Source: an uncultured Rhodospirillaceae bacterium
GTDB taxonomy: Bacteria; Pseudomonadota; Alphaproteobacteria; Azospirillales; Azospirillaceae
Reading direction: 5' to 3'
Assembly (NCBI GenBank): GCA_937927415.1
Contig: CALBDS010000043.1
Coordinates: 62,001 to 126,000, forward strand
DNA: 64,000 bases
In this document: positions 7,292 to 18,073 of the stretch, one piece after another
Numbering within the stretch: the stretch's first letter is position 1
Layout of the letters: each line of letters opens with the position of its first letter
The notes under the pieces: generated by a model
The model's input: only the letters and a program-made list of their open reading frames with translations
The model's database searches: none
What the model was told of the DNA's origin: nothing
Made by a program: the position numbers and the translations under genes

Positions 7292-10200
7292 TTACGCCGG
7301 AACCGCCACGCCGGCATAGGCCGCTGCCGAGGTGATGGCGATGCGGTGCAGCCGCACCACCTCCCCGCTCAGGGCGGCGGCCTGGGCATGATCGCCCTGG
7401 CGGGCCGCGGCCAGCAGCGCATCGGAAGCCCGGCACAGGGTCATGGCCCCCAGATTGCCCGCCACCCCTTTCAGCGTGTGGGCGATCTGGGCGACCCGGC
7501 CCAGATCCCCGTCGGCCAGGGCCTTGGTGATTCCCGCCCCGGAATCGGCGCAGCTCTTGACGAACTCGGTCATCAGCAGCGCGAGAAAGGCGGTGTCGCC
7601 GCTGGCCCGCTCCAGAGCCATGTCGTAATCGAAGCCCTCCAGAACCGGCGCCGCCGCGGAAGGTGCCGGCACCGGCGCCGAATCGGCCTTGGCCGCTGCC
7701 CCCGCTCCGGCCTCACGGGTGAAGTGCAGGATCACCGACAGCAGCCGGTCCAGATCCAGCGGCTTGCTGACATGCTCGTTCATGCCGGCGGCCAGACAGC
7801 GTTCGCGGTCGCTGGGCATGGCGTTGGCGGTCATGGCGACCACGGGCAGCGTGGCGAGGCCCAGGGTCTCGCGGATCATCCGGGTGGCTTCGTACCCGTC
7901 CATTCCCGGCATCTGGATGTCCATCAGGACCAGATCGAACACGCCGGGGGCGGCGGCCAGCTTGTCCACCGCCTCCATCCCGCTGGACGCCGTTGCGACG
8001 GTGGCGCCGGCGGTTTCCAGGATGCGGCGCGCGACCATCTGGTTGATGGCGTTGTCCTCCACCACCAGCACCGACACCCCCATCAACACCAGATGATCCG
8101 GGGTGGATGAGTCGTCCGGCACGCCCTGCCCGCCCGGAGCGGCGTGGAGCAGGGTCGTCACCGCGTCCAGCAGTCCCGACGGCATGACCGGCTTGGTCAG
8201 CACCATGCCGATGGCCGGGTCGTTGCCGGCGGCCGCGCGCACCTGTTCCTGTTCAAAGGCGGTGACCACCAGCACCACCGGCATTTCCCCCGGCGCCCAA
8301 CGGCCCTTGATGAAATCCAGCACCTCGCGCCCACCGGCCCCCGGCATCAGCCAGTCCAGCAGGATCAGATCCAGCCGTTCCCCCGACCGGGCCACGCGGT
8401 CGATGACGGCGATGGCTTCCCAGCCCGTGGCGGCCATCACCGGCTCCCACCCGAAGGAGGTAACCATGGTAGACAGCACGTCGCGGGCGGTGGGGTTGTC
8501 GTCGGCGATCAGCACCCGCAGCCGGCGGTTGATCGACGGCAGTGCTGCGGGGGGGGGAGCCTCCTCCGGACCCCGCCCGAAACGGATGGACACCTGGAAC
8601 AGGCTGCCGTGGCCCTGCTCGCTGGTGACCGAGATGCGGCCCCCCATCAGCGCCACCAGACGCTGGGTGATGGCCAGCCCCAGCCCGGTGCCGCCAAAGG
8701 TCCTGGTGGTGGTGGCGTCGCCCTGGGTGAAGGCCTCGAAGATGGAGGCCTGCTGTTCGGGAGAAATGCCGATGCCGGTGTCGCGGACGGTGAAGGTCAA
8801 TTCCACCGACGCGTCGTCCTGGCTGGTCGGGGCGACCGACAGCACCACCTCCCCTTCCGACGTGAATTTGATGGCGTTGCTGGACAGGTTCAGCAGGATC
8901 TGCTGCAACCGCAGCGGGTCGCCGATCAGGGACAGCGGCGTGTCGGGGGCGATGCGGAACAGGACCTCCACATTCTTGCCGCGGGCGTTGGCGGCGGTGA
9001 CGGTCGCCAGCGTCTTCATCATCTCGTCCAGCCGGAACGGCACCGCTTCCAGCTCGACCCGTCCGGCCTCTACCTTCGAGAAATCCAGGATATCGTTCAG
9101 GATGCCCAGCAGCGACTGGGCCGAGATCTGGGTCTTGCGCACGTAATCCCGCTGGACCGGCGTCAGGTCGGTATGTTCCAGCAGATAGACCAGCCCCAGG
9201 ATGCCGTTCATCGGCGTGCGGATTTCATGGCTCATGTTGGCCAGGAAGGCGGATTTGGCCTGACTGGCCTGTTCCGCCGCACTTTTGGCGGCGCGCAGGT
9301 CGGCGTCGGCCTGTTCACGCTCCAGCATGCCCCCGACCCAGCGCCCCAGAAGCCGCATGAACTCCATGTCGCCATGGTCGAAACCGCGCTCCACCGGATA
9401 AGACGCCAGGAAAGCGACGGTGCCATAGACCGCCCCACCGGCCATCACCGGCACGCCGATGTAGGATTCGAAACCAAAGGCGGCATAGCCGGGATGTCCG
9501 GAAAACGGCGATTCCCCCACATGGGGGATGGCGATCACATCCCCCTTTTCCAGGGCCAGCGTGCAATAGGTGTGGTCAAGGGGAATGATCGCCCCGTTGA
9601 CCAGCCCCGCTTCCGGCGGGGCGGCGTGATAGCGCACGATGTACTGGCACCCGTCCACCCGGCCGAGAATCCCCATGGCCAGCCCCAGATGCCGGCGCCC
9701 CACATCCAGCGCCATGGAAAGCTGCTGGGCGGTGTCCTGGTGGGGCAAGGCGGCGATATCGTTCAGCGCCCGCAGGTTTTCGGTGTGACGCTGAAGCATC
9801 CGGGACCGATCCAGCAGCGACCGTTCCGCCACATCGCGTTCCGCCTCCCGCTGGCGCAGCAGGTTGGATGCGCGGGCCATTTCCTGCGCCACCTCGTCGG
9901 CTTCGCGCAGGCCCAGCGGCCGGAACGGCACCGTCTCGCCACGGCCGAGCGCCGCCGCCGGCCCGACCAGCCCACGGATCGCCCGCGCGGTGTGCCCCCC
10001 CAACAGGATCGCCAGCGCCACGCTGGTCAGCGACACCAGCACCGCACCGCCCAGGCTCCACACCAGCCAATGGCTGAGCTGATTGATGATGGTTTCCGAT
10101 GGAGCGCCGATCACCACCGTCCAACCGGCCCCCGCCATCCGGCTGTAGGTCAGGAACAGCGGCGTGTTGTCCACCGACATGATGTCCGCCGCCCCTTCGG

Positions 10201-10894
10201 GTTCCCGCATGATCCGTGCGAAGAAGCCGGAGTCGGTGGGCTTGCCCAGCACCGCTTCGGGGTTGACCGTCCGGGCGGAAATGATGCCCCGGCTGTCCAG
10301 CAGGCCGCCGATCCACCCCTGGGGCAGCCGCTGACGCAACAGGGTTTCCCCCAGATGCGTCGCCGGGATGGACATACCCAGATCATAGATCACCCGGCCG
10401 TCGCGCATCACCGGAACATCGATGGACACCAGGGGACGGCCGGTGATCGCACCGAAGAACAGATCCGACACATTCGCAGTGCCCGAGGCGAACACCCGCG
10501 CGACCGACTCCGGGGTGCCCCGCTTGGGCAAAGGCTGGCCGTAATCGCGCGCTGTGTTGACGATCTGCTGGCCCGAGGCATCGGCCAGAATGATGGTGAC
10601 ATCGGCCCCCTGCTGGGCCGCCAGTTGGCGGGCCTGGGCGTGGAAACGGGCCATATCGCCCTCTTCCAGATAGGAGGAGGTGGCCAGAGCCTTCAATACA
10701 CCCTTCACACCCTCAAATTGAATATCAAAAGCCAAAGACAAAGCACGTGCCGTCTCAAGCATTTGCTGCTCAAGAAGCACTTTTTTATCATGATAAGAAC
10801 TGTAAAGCATAACGCCGGCAATGATCCACGCCGGCAAAGCACAGGCCAGAGCCAGCCATGCCAGTCGCGTGCGGATCGTCTTCTGCCTAATCAT
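7292..10894 (-). CDS. Hybrid sensor histidine kinase (Cache-GAF-HisKA-HATPase-REC-REC-HPt)
   Basis: 1200 aa. Order: membrane helix (12-32), periplasmic double-Cache-like sensor (35-265), second helix (about 278-300), linker, GAF-like domain (about 375-525), HisKA with His556 in NMSHEIRTPMNG, HATPase with N box and DTGIGI and GGTGLGLAI, two receiver domains (Asp847 in LLDWLMPG; Asp992 in LMDIQMPG) and an HPt domain with His1139 in AHTLKGVAGNLG. A complete phosphorelay is thus present in one inner-membrane protein. No response regulator gene is adjacent, so the final output is elsewhere. The first receiver has a less usual LMPGAGG loop. The sensor domain resembles that of the second hybrid kinase at 55.4 kb. 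The gene ends 13 bases from the convergent MEMO/AMMECR1 gene. Confidence 0.95.
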   Translation of the reverse strand: MIRQKTIRTRLAWLALACALPAWIIAGVMLYSSYHDKKVLLEQQMLETARALSLAFDIQFEGVKGVLKALATSSYLEEGDMARFHAQARQLAAQQGADVTIILADASGQQIVNTARDYGQPLPKRGTPESVARVFASGTANVSDLFFGAITGRPLVSIDVPVMRDGRVIYDLGMSIPATHLGETLLRQRLPQGWIGGLLDSRGIISARTVNPEAVLGKPTDSGFFARIMREPEGAADIMSVDNTPLFLTYSRMAGAGWTVVIGAPSETIINQLSHWLVWSLGGAVLVSLTSVALAILLGGHTARAIRGLVGPAAALGRGETVPFRPLGLREADEVAQEMARASNLLRQREAERDVAERSLLDRSRMLQRHTENLRALNDIAALPHQDTAQQLSMALDVGRRHLGLAMGILGRVDGCQYIVRYHAAPPEAGLVNGAIIPLDHTYCTLALEKGDVIAIPHVGESPFSGHPGYAAFGFESYIGVPVMAGGAVYGTVAFLASYPVERGFDHGDMEFMRLLGRWVGGMLEREQADADLRAAKSAAEQASQAKSAFLANMSHEIRTPMNGILGLVYLLEHTDLTPVQRDYVRKTQISAQSLLGILNDILDFSKVEAGRVELEAVPFRLDEMMKTLATVTAANARGKNVEVLFRIAPDTPLSLIGDPLRLQQILLNLSSNAIKFTSEGEVVLSVAPTSQDDASVELTFTVRDTGIGISPEQQASIFEAFTQGDATTTRTFGGTGLGLAITQRLVALMGGRISVTSEQGHGSLFQVSIRFGRGPEEAPPPAALPSINRRLRVLIADDNPTARDVLSTMVTSFGWEPVMAATGWEAIAVIDRVARSGERLDLILLDWLMPGAGGREVLDFIKGRWAPGEMPVVLVVTAFEQEQVRAAAGNDPAIGMVLTKPVMPSGLLDAVTTLLHAAPGGQGVPDDSSTPDHLVLMGVSVLVVEDNAINQMVARRILETAGATVATASSGMEAVDKLAAAPGVFDLVLMDIQMPGMDGYEATRMIRETLGLATLPVVAMTANAMPSDRERCLAAGMNEHVSKPLDLDRLLSVILHFTREAGAGAAAKADSAPVPAPSAAAPVLEGFDYDMALERASGDTAFLALLMTEFVKSCADSGAGITKALADGDLGRVAQIAHTLKGVAGNLGAMTLCRASDALLAAARQGDHAQAAALSGEVVRLHRIAITSAAAYAGVAVPA

Positions 10895-11130
10895 TCCGGC
10901 AAGCCTTACTCAAATTTAACAATCAACCTAAACGACATTCTATTTAAACTAATGCCGCCGTATCGTTGTCTAATCACGCACCCCGCTTCTTACCACCCCT
11001 TTTTGCACACCAATAAAGAAAGTGCAAGTTTCTCGGAAAATCCGTCCGATCAGACCTTTTGTTACGGGTTGGTTTTCACTCTATTGCTGTAATGAAATTT
11101 ATTAAATTTGTTGTAATTCGGTGAAAGAAA

Positions 11131-11154
11131 CCCCCGCCTGTTTCCAGGCGGGGG
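11131..11154 (-). terminator. Terminator after ftsH
   Basis: A 10-bp GC stem (11131-11140 with 11145-11154) with a 4-base loop, followed on the minus strand by TTTCTTTC. It lies 33 bases beyond the ftsH stop codon. Confidence 0.8.
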
Positions 11155-11186
11155 CGGGTCTTGAACACGGAAACTGCAACCGCCGA

Positions 11187-13124
<1,938 letters not shown>

Positions 13125-13235
13125 GTTTCACGCCTTTCTGCGAACCCAGCGCCGATCGGTGCCCTGATCCGAAAGTTCATCCTGAACGACGGAAGCCGGA
13201 GGACCATTCCCAATCCCACGGGTATCTCCGCCAGA

Positions 13236-14582
13236 TTAGATAATGCCGGGCACGTGCGAAACAACTGGAAAAGCGGGTCCGGCCAGCGGTACCGCGGGGG
13301 TGAAGTGTGTGACCGCCTCCTGCACCTCCTCCGGACCGGCGCCATTGGCCCAAAGATAAGGCTGTGCGACCACCGCGTTTTCCCGCCACAAGGCCGGCAG
13401 CGTGAGCCGCACCGGCTCCGGCAGGGCGCGCAACGCCGCCCCCCCTTCCCGCTCCCTCACCTGTGCCCAGCCTGCCGCCCCCAGAGCGGCCACCGTGACC
13501 GGCCCCTCAAGTCCCGGACCGGCGGTCACGGTGAAACGCCCGTCCCACAGAACCCGCCCGCCGGGGCACAGGGGAACACCCCCCGCCACCGCCGCCGGTT
13601 CGCGCACCACCAGCACCCCCCGCCCTCGCACCAGAACGCGGCAGCCGCCCAGCGTCGCCCCCGCCCCCAGCCGCCCGGCGCGCAGCGTGCCGTGCAGCCG
13701 CTCCAGCCGTTCCCGCCGCGGGGCATAGGCGGCACCGCCCACCGTCACCAGCGCGCACGCCAGGATGCGGCACCCCACCTCCTCCGGTGCGGCGGTCAGC
13801 GACGCCAGATCCAGGCGAATCCACCCCTCGGGCCGCACCGTGGCGCAGCGGGCGAGGCGGTCGGCGGTCACGGCGTCCAGCGCCGCGCGCATCCGGGCCG
13901 ACCGGCGGGCCGTGTCGCACAGCCGCTCCGCCGTCAGCCCTTCCGCCGCCAGAACGGCCCCCGCCGCCCGCAGCCGGCCGCGGGCGTAATGGTCCGATCG
14001 GTTGGAGGGATCCTCGATCCACGGCTGCCCCAACGCCCGGCAGGTGGCGGTCAGGCTCGCGTGCGGCACGTCGAGCAGAGGGCGGAGGATGCGCACATCG
14101 GCGCCCCAGCGCACCGGCGCCATGCCGGCCAGCCCGTCGGGGCCGCTGCCGCGTGACAGCCGCAGCAGCACGGTTTCCGCCTGATCGTCGCGGTGGTGGG
14201 CCAGAAGAAGATGAAGAATGCCGTCGTCACGGCAGGCCCCGGCCAGCAGGGCCGCCCGCGCCTCGCGGGCCGCCTGCTGAACGGCGGCGGCGGGCTTGTC
14301 CCCCTCCCATCGCAGGGTCCGATGGGCGATGCCCCGCGCGGCCATCCAGGCCGCCACCCGCACGGCCTCGTCGGCGGACTCCCGTCGCAGCCCGTGATCG
14401 ACGGTGAGCGCCAGCACCGACCCGCCGCGCGCCGCCACCCATTCCCGGGTCAGCAGCGCCAGGGCCAGGCTGTCGGCCCCGCCGGACACCCCCACCGCCA
14501 GACGGGGGGCCGGCTCGAACCCGCCCAGCCGTTCCATGCGGGCGGCAAAGGCATCCGCCGCCAGCCGTGGCGCGCCGGTCAT
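13236..14582 (-). CDS. tilS: tRNA(Ile)-lysidine synthase
   Basis: 448 aa. The N-terminal PP-loop ATPase motif is SGGADS (33-38) in LAVGVSGGADSLALALL, followed by the N-type nucleotide-binding core up to about residue 220 and a poorly conserved C-terminal part. TilS ligates lysine to C34 of the CAU-anticodon tRNA(Ile), changing its decoding from AUG to AUA; it is essential and cytoplasmic. The ATG at 14582 lies two bases after the cpoB stop (TGACCATG), so translation is coupled. ftsH follows 111 bases later. No motif is missing in the PP-loop. The C-terminal TilS-specific substrate-binding domain is hard to see by eye. Confidence 0.93.
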   Translation of the reverse strand: MTGAPRLAADAFAARMERLGGFEPAPRLAVGVSGGADSLALALLTREWVAARGGSVLALTVDHGLRRESADEAVRVAAWMAARGIAHRTLRWEGDKPAAAVQQAAREARAALLAGACRDDGILHLLLAHHRDDQAETVLLRLSRGSGPDGLAGMAPVRWGADVRILRPLLDVPHASLTATCRALGQPWIEDPSNRSDHYARGRLRAAGAVLAAEGLTAERLCDTARRSARMRAALDAVTADRLARCATVRPEGWIRLDLASLTAAPEEVGCRILACALVTVGGAAYAPRRERLERLHGTLRAGRLGAGATLGGCRVLVRGRGVLVVREPAAVAGGVPLCPGGRVLWDGRFTVTAGPGLEGPVTVAALGAAGWAQVREREGGAALRALPEPVRLTLPALWRENAVVAQPYLWANGAGPEEVQEAVTHFTPAVPLAGPAFPVVSHVPGII

Positions 14583-14584
14583 GG

Positions 14585-15523
14585 TCAGGAGGGGCAGTTG
14601 AGGCGGCGCTGTTCCGCTTCGGCCCGGCGCTTCACGCTGGCGGCGGCGTTGGGAAACTTCTTGCCGATCTGGCCGAAGGCGGTGCACGCCTCGGTCTTCT
14701 TGTTCAACTGGGCCAGCGACATGCCCAGTTTCAGCAGATTGTCGGCCGCCTTGGCGCTCTTGGGGTATTTCTGCATCCCCTCGGCGTAGGCCACCGCCGC
14801 CTCGGTGTATTTCTTCTGCACGAAATAGGTTTCACCCAGCCAGAACTGGGCGTTGCCGGCCAGATCGTTGGTCTTGTTCCTGGCGACGAATTCCTGCAGC
14901 GCCTTTTCCGCCTTGTCGTATTCCTGGTTGCGCAGGAAGGCGAAGGCGTATTCGTACTGCTTTTCCGGGCTGGAACCGGGCGGCAGGGCCGCGGTCTGGG
15001 TCTTGCCGGCGTCGGGCTTGGGCGCGTCCAGCTTTCCGGCAGCCGCGGGCTTGTCCGCCGCCGCGTCCGGCACCTTCGGTTCGGCGGCGGTCTTGGGCGG
15101 CGGTGCGACCGCCGACAGCCCGCCGGCGCCCTTGCCCGATTCAAGCTGGCCCAGACGGAAATCCACGTCGCTGTTGATGCGGTCCAGCCGGTCCTTGAGC
15201 TGGCTGATCTGATAGCCCAGCTCGTCGTTGCGCCCGTTCACCTCGGCGATCGTGCGTTCCAGCCGCTGGAGCCGCACCTCGAAATCCGCGGCGAGCGACG
15301 ACGACATTTCGGCGACCTGCATCGTGTCCCCCACCCCCAGGGCCGTGGTGGCGGCCTCCAGCCGCTCCAGGCGCTGCCACTGGCCGGCGTCCTGCGCCAG
15401 GGCCGGGAACGCCGGAAGGAGCGCGGCGGACACCAGAAGCGCACCGGCCAGGGCACACCGGGGGGCGGCACGGCGCGGAACGGAGGCGGTGCGGCGGCTG
15501 GCAGGGGACGATTGGGTCTTCAT
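14585..15523 (-). CDS. cpoB: Cell division coordinator CpoB / Tol-Pal system YbgF
   Basis: 312 aa. A signal peptide (about 1-45, with basic start, LAGALLVSAALLPAFPALAQ and an ALA-Q type cleavage site) leads to a coiled coil (about 48-110; QRLERLEAATTAL, FEVRLQRLERTIAEVN). A Pro/Ala-rich linker follows, then TPR repeats (about 190-305; EKQYEYAFAFLRNQEYDKAEKALQEFV, WLGETYFVQKKYTEAAVAYAEGMQKYP). This is the CpoB/YbgF layout, a periplasmic trimer that links Tol-Pal constriction with peptidoglycan synthesis. I chose the ATG at 15523 with GCGAGAG upstream because the signal peptide begins there. The pal/tol genes are not next to it here: the gene upstream is clpP-like. Confidence 0.92.
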   Translation of the reverse strand: MKTQSSPASRRTASVPRRAAPRCALAGALLVSAALLPAFPALAQDAGQWQRLERLEAATTALGVGDTMQVAEMSSSLAADFEVRLQRLERTIAEVNGRNDELGYQISQLKDRLDRINSDVDFRLGQLESGKGAGGLSAVAPPPKTAAEPKVPDAAADKPAAAGKLDAPKPDAGKTQTAALPPGSSPEKQYEYAFAFLRNQEYDKAEKALQEFVARNKTNDLAGNAQFWLGETYFVQKKYTEAAVAYAEGMQKYPKSAKAADNLLKLGMSLAQLNKKTEACTAFGQIGKKFPNAAASVKRRAEAEQRRLNCPS

Positions 15524-15699
15524 CGCTCTCGCTTCGATGTCGGATCGGGCGCGCCGGGATGGACGGGAATTCACGCGGCGGGACTGTGGCGCGGCAACGG
15601 GGCGAAAATATGACGGGAACCACCCCCCTGAGAAGGGCTAAAAACCGCAAACCGGGCACGAGGGGGGATTTGCCGGTTGCGGCGGGGATCCAAACGGAA

Positions 15700-15727
15700 C
15701 GGGCGGCGGGGTTTCCCCCGCCGCCCG
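15700..15727 (-). terminator. Hairpin after the clpP-like gene
   Basis: A 12-bp GC-rich stem (15700-15711 with 15716-15727) with loop TTTC, 28 bases past the clpP-like stop codon. On the minus strand it is followed by a short GTTT only, so it is a modest terminator. Confidence 0.6.
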
Positions 15728-15754
15728 CCGGTCCGGCCGTCCCTAGTGCGCCGA

Positions 15755-16390
15755 TCAGGCGAACTGTTCGGAAGACTCGATGATGGTGCGGACGATGCCG
15801 TACTCGCGGGCCTCGTCGGCCTGCATCCAATAATTACGGTCGGTGTCCTTTTCGACCTTTGCCAGCGGCTGGCCGGTTTCGCGGGCGATGATGGCGTTCA
15901 GCCGCGCGCGCATGCGGATGATTTCCTTGGCCTCGATGGCGATGTCGGTGGCGCGGCCCCCGGCACCACCCAGCGGCTGGTGAATCAGGAAGCGGGTGTT
16001 GGGCAGGCAGAAGCGGTTTTCCGGCTTAGCCGCCAGGAAGATGTGGCAGCCGGCCGACGCGACCCAGCCGGTGCCCAGCATCTTCACGTCGGGCTTCACG
16101 AACCGGATCATGTCGTGGATGGTGTCGCCGGCTTCCACATGGCCGCCGGGGGAATTGACCACCACGCGGATGGGGTCGTCGCTTTCGTGCGCCAGGGCCA
16201 GAAGCTGGGCGGTGACGCCCTGGGCCAGTTTCATGTCGATCTGGCCGAAAATCAGGACGGTGCGCGCCTTGAACAGCGACTGCTGCACCGCCGCGAAGGG
16301 GGCGGGGCCTTTCTCCTTCGACTTTTCGTCCGGTTCGCTGCCCGGTTCGTTCGGATCTTCTTCGTCCAAACGGGTGTAGGCGTGCGCCAT
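15755..16390 (-). CDS. ClpP-like serine protease (divergent paralogue)
   Basis: 211 aa. A charged N-terminal extension (1-30) precedes a ClpP/crotonase fold. Expected catalytic residues are present: Ser112 in GWVASAG, His137 in RFLIHQPLGG and Asp184 in DTDRNYW. The nucleophile context is ASAG rather than the ASMG of housekeeping ClpP, and the handle region is less conserved. No clpX or trigger factor gene is adjacent, unlike the main clpP. It is therefore probably a second ClpP-type protease acting with a Clp ATPase or in a mixed ring. The ATG at 16390 follows AGGGAGAC. The upstream region is shared with the divergent glycosyltransferase gene. Confidence 0.85.
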   Translation of the reverse strand: MAHAYTRLDEEDPNEPGSEPDEKSKEKGPAPFAAVQQSLFKARTVLIFGQIDMKLAQGVTAQLLALAHESDDPIRVVVNSPGGHVEAGDTIHDMIRFVKPDVKMLGTGWVASAGCHIFLAAKPENRFCLPNTRFLIHQPLGGAGGRATDIAIEAKEIIRMRARLNAIIARETGQPLAKVEKDTDRNYWMQADEAREYGIVRTIIESSEQFA

Positions 16391-16611
16391 CTTTGTCCGT
16401 CTCCCTGGTTTCCGGCCGCGTGCGGGGGACAGCACGGGCAAATCTCCACATAGCCCGTATCGGCGTTCGGTTCAACGGCTTGGCCCTGACTTTTTGCGCA
16501 GCGACGTAAAGCCCGCGTGTACCCGCCGCCCGGAAAAACCTACCGGCGGTTGACAGGCCGTGCGTGCTGTGGCGCCATGCGGGGAGACGAAACGGCGGGG
16601 ATAGGCCGGCT

Positions 16612-17472
16612 ATGGGCGGTGTCAGCGTCATCATTCCCGCCTATCGGGCGGAAGCCACCATCGGGCGCGCCGTCGCCAGCCTGCTGGCCCAAAGCTGGCA
16701 GCGGTGGGAGGCGCTGATCGTCGCCGACGACGGCGCCGATTACGCCGCCCTGCTGACGGCTGAGGGACTCGACGATTCGCGGCTGCGCTTTCTGTCCACC
16801 GGGCGAATCGCCGCCGGCGCCCCGGCGGCCCGCAACATCGCCCTGGCCGCAGCCGTGATGCCGCTGATCGCACCGCTGGACGCCGACGACCTCTATCACC
16901 CCCACCGCCTGGAAACGCTGGTGCCGCTGGCCGAACGGCACGGGGCCGCTGCCGACAACGTGGCGGTGGTGCGCGAACACGACGGTGCGGCCCTGGGCAC
17001 CCTGTTTCCCCCGTCCGGCGGCGTGCGGGTGCTGGACGCCGACGGGTTCCTCGCCACCTCGGTCCCGCTGTTCCTGATGGTGGACCGTCGTCTGTGCCCG
17101 CCCTGGCCGGAGGACATGCGCTTCAGCGACGACGTGGTGTTCAACCTGCGGGTTCTGGAACGGACCGGGCGGCTTCCCGTGGCGCTCGCCCCGCTCTACG
17201 AATACCGCCAGCGCGACGGTTCGATCACCGTCGGCGACGACGCCGCCGAACGGGCCGACCGCGATTACCGCCGCATGCTCGACCGGCTGGACCATGACGG
17301 GCTGGGGCTGGACGACGCCGGGCTGCGCCGCCGCACCGCCGCCGCCATCCAGGCCAAACGGGCGCTGAACGCGGCGTTCAGCGATGCCCAGCGGGCGGGC
17401 CGGGTTACCACCTTTCAGGAATATCTGGCCTCGTGCGGGAAGCTTTGCGCCGCCCCCCGTCCCGGTGCATGA
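16612..17472 (+). CDS. Family 2 glycosyltransferase
   Basis: 286 aa. The N-terminus VSVIIPAYRAEATIGRAVASLLAQSW is the GT-A/GT2 nucleotide-sugar-binding start, and LDADDLYHP (about 92-100) provides the DxD metal motif. The acceptor half has FSDDVVFNLRVLERTGRL, like the ED motif region of processive and non-processive GT2 enzymes. There are no membrane segments, so it should act in the cytoplasm on a lipid-linked or protein acceptor. Neighbours give no clue to the glycan. The ATG at 16612 has GGGGATAGG upstream. It is divergent from the clpP-like gene. Confidence 0.85.
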   Translation: MGGVSVIIPAYRAEATIGRAVASLLAQSWQRWEALIVADDGADYAALLTAEGLDDSRLRFLSTGRIAAGAPAARNIALAAAVMPLIAPLDADDLYHPHRLETLVPLAERHGAAADNVAVVREHDGAALGTLFPPSGGVRVLDADGFLATSVPLFLMVDRRLCPPWPEDMRFSDDVVFNLRVLERTGRLPVALAPLYEYRQRDGSITVGDDAAERADRDYRRMLDRLDHDGLGLDDAGLRRRTAAAIQAKRALNAAFSDAQRAGRVTTFQEYLASCGKLCAAPRPGA

Positions 17473-17546
17473 TAGGCGGCAGGATGACGGAATCATGAAG
17501 GTGCACCGCGCCGCCGGCACCGGCGGCGGCGGGTCTTTGCCGGCCG

Positions 17547-17942
17547 ATGGACGAACTTTTTTCCTCCGCCTCTTTCTCCTCGGGCAAGTATTGGCTCAAG
17601 CGGGCACGGATCCCGCTTATCCGTCTTGCCGCCCCGCCACCTTCGCCGCCGGACGGGGATGGCTTTTGCCTGTGCGACGTGCGCATCGAATGCGGTGCGG
17701 TGCGGGCGGTGCTGGCGGCGGGGGAATCGCCCTGCTGCTGCCGGGGCATCGATCTGGACGGGGCGCGGGTCTGCCCGCTGGAACCGGACGCGGTGATCCA
17801 GCCGGGGGGTGCGGCGGATTTCGCCATCGACGGCGGCCCCGGACGGCGGGTGCGCCTGCGCGCCGGGGCCATCGACGGCGATGGCCCCTATACGGTGGCC
17901 TGCATCTGCACGCCGCCGCGCTGCGGCCCGGCCCGGCGTTAA
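17547..17942 (+). CDS. Possible truncated amidohydrolase N-terminus, 131 aa
   Basis: I am unsure of this one. Residues about 14-75 (YWLKRARIPL ... GFCLCDVRIECGAVRAVL ... GIDLDGARVCP) follow the beta-sandwich start of cytosine-deaminase-like amidohydrolases, where the pattern is LLRNARVP...DLRIEDGRIAA...DLDGGxVWP. In the full enzymes a HTHLDKGH metal motif comes next. Here the sequence instead continues EPDAVIQPGGAADFAIDGG and ends after 131 residues with no metal ligands. It therefore looks like a remnant or a repurposed small domain, with many cysteines. It lies 74 bases after the glycosyltransferase stop. It could also be an unrelated orphan. No strong ribosome binding site is visible. Confidence 0.45.
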   Translation: MDELFSSASFSSGKYWLKRARIPLIRLAAPPPSPPDGDGFCLCDVRIECGAVRAVLAAGESPCCCRGIDLDGARVCPLEPDAVIQPGGAADFAIDGGPGRRVRLRAGAIDGDGPYTVACICTPPRCGPARR

Positions 17943-17970
17943 CGGGGCCGCAAATCTCTCGACAGGGGGG

Positions 17971-17993
17971 CTGAACTGAACGATATAGTTCAG
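17971..17993. promoter_or_regulatory. Inverted repeat upstream of RND efflux genes, operator-like
   Basis: CTGAACT (17971-17977) and AGTTCAG (17987-17993) form a perfect 7-bp inverted repeat with a 9-base spacer, 80 bases before the adaptor start. This size and place match TetR-family operators that control RND pumps. No tetR gene is adjacent, so the regulator would act from elsewhere. Confidence 0.55.
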
Positions 17994-18073
17994 TCCGCTT
18001 CCGGTCATCAACGCCGGGGCTGACCGCAACCGTACATAGCCCTTCGCGGCTGATTCCGGCTGGAACCCGTCCC

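Noticed and set aside
8144..11092. 982-codon plus-strand frame over the first hybrid kinase
   Set aside because: Composition shadow of the minus-strand kinase, no start site, no domain.
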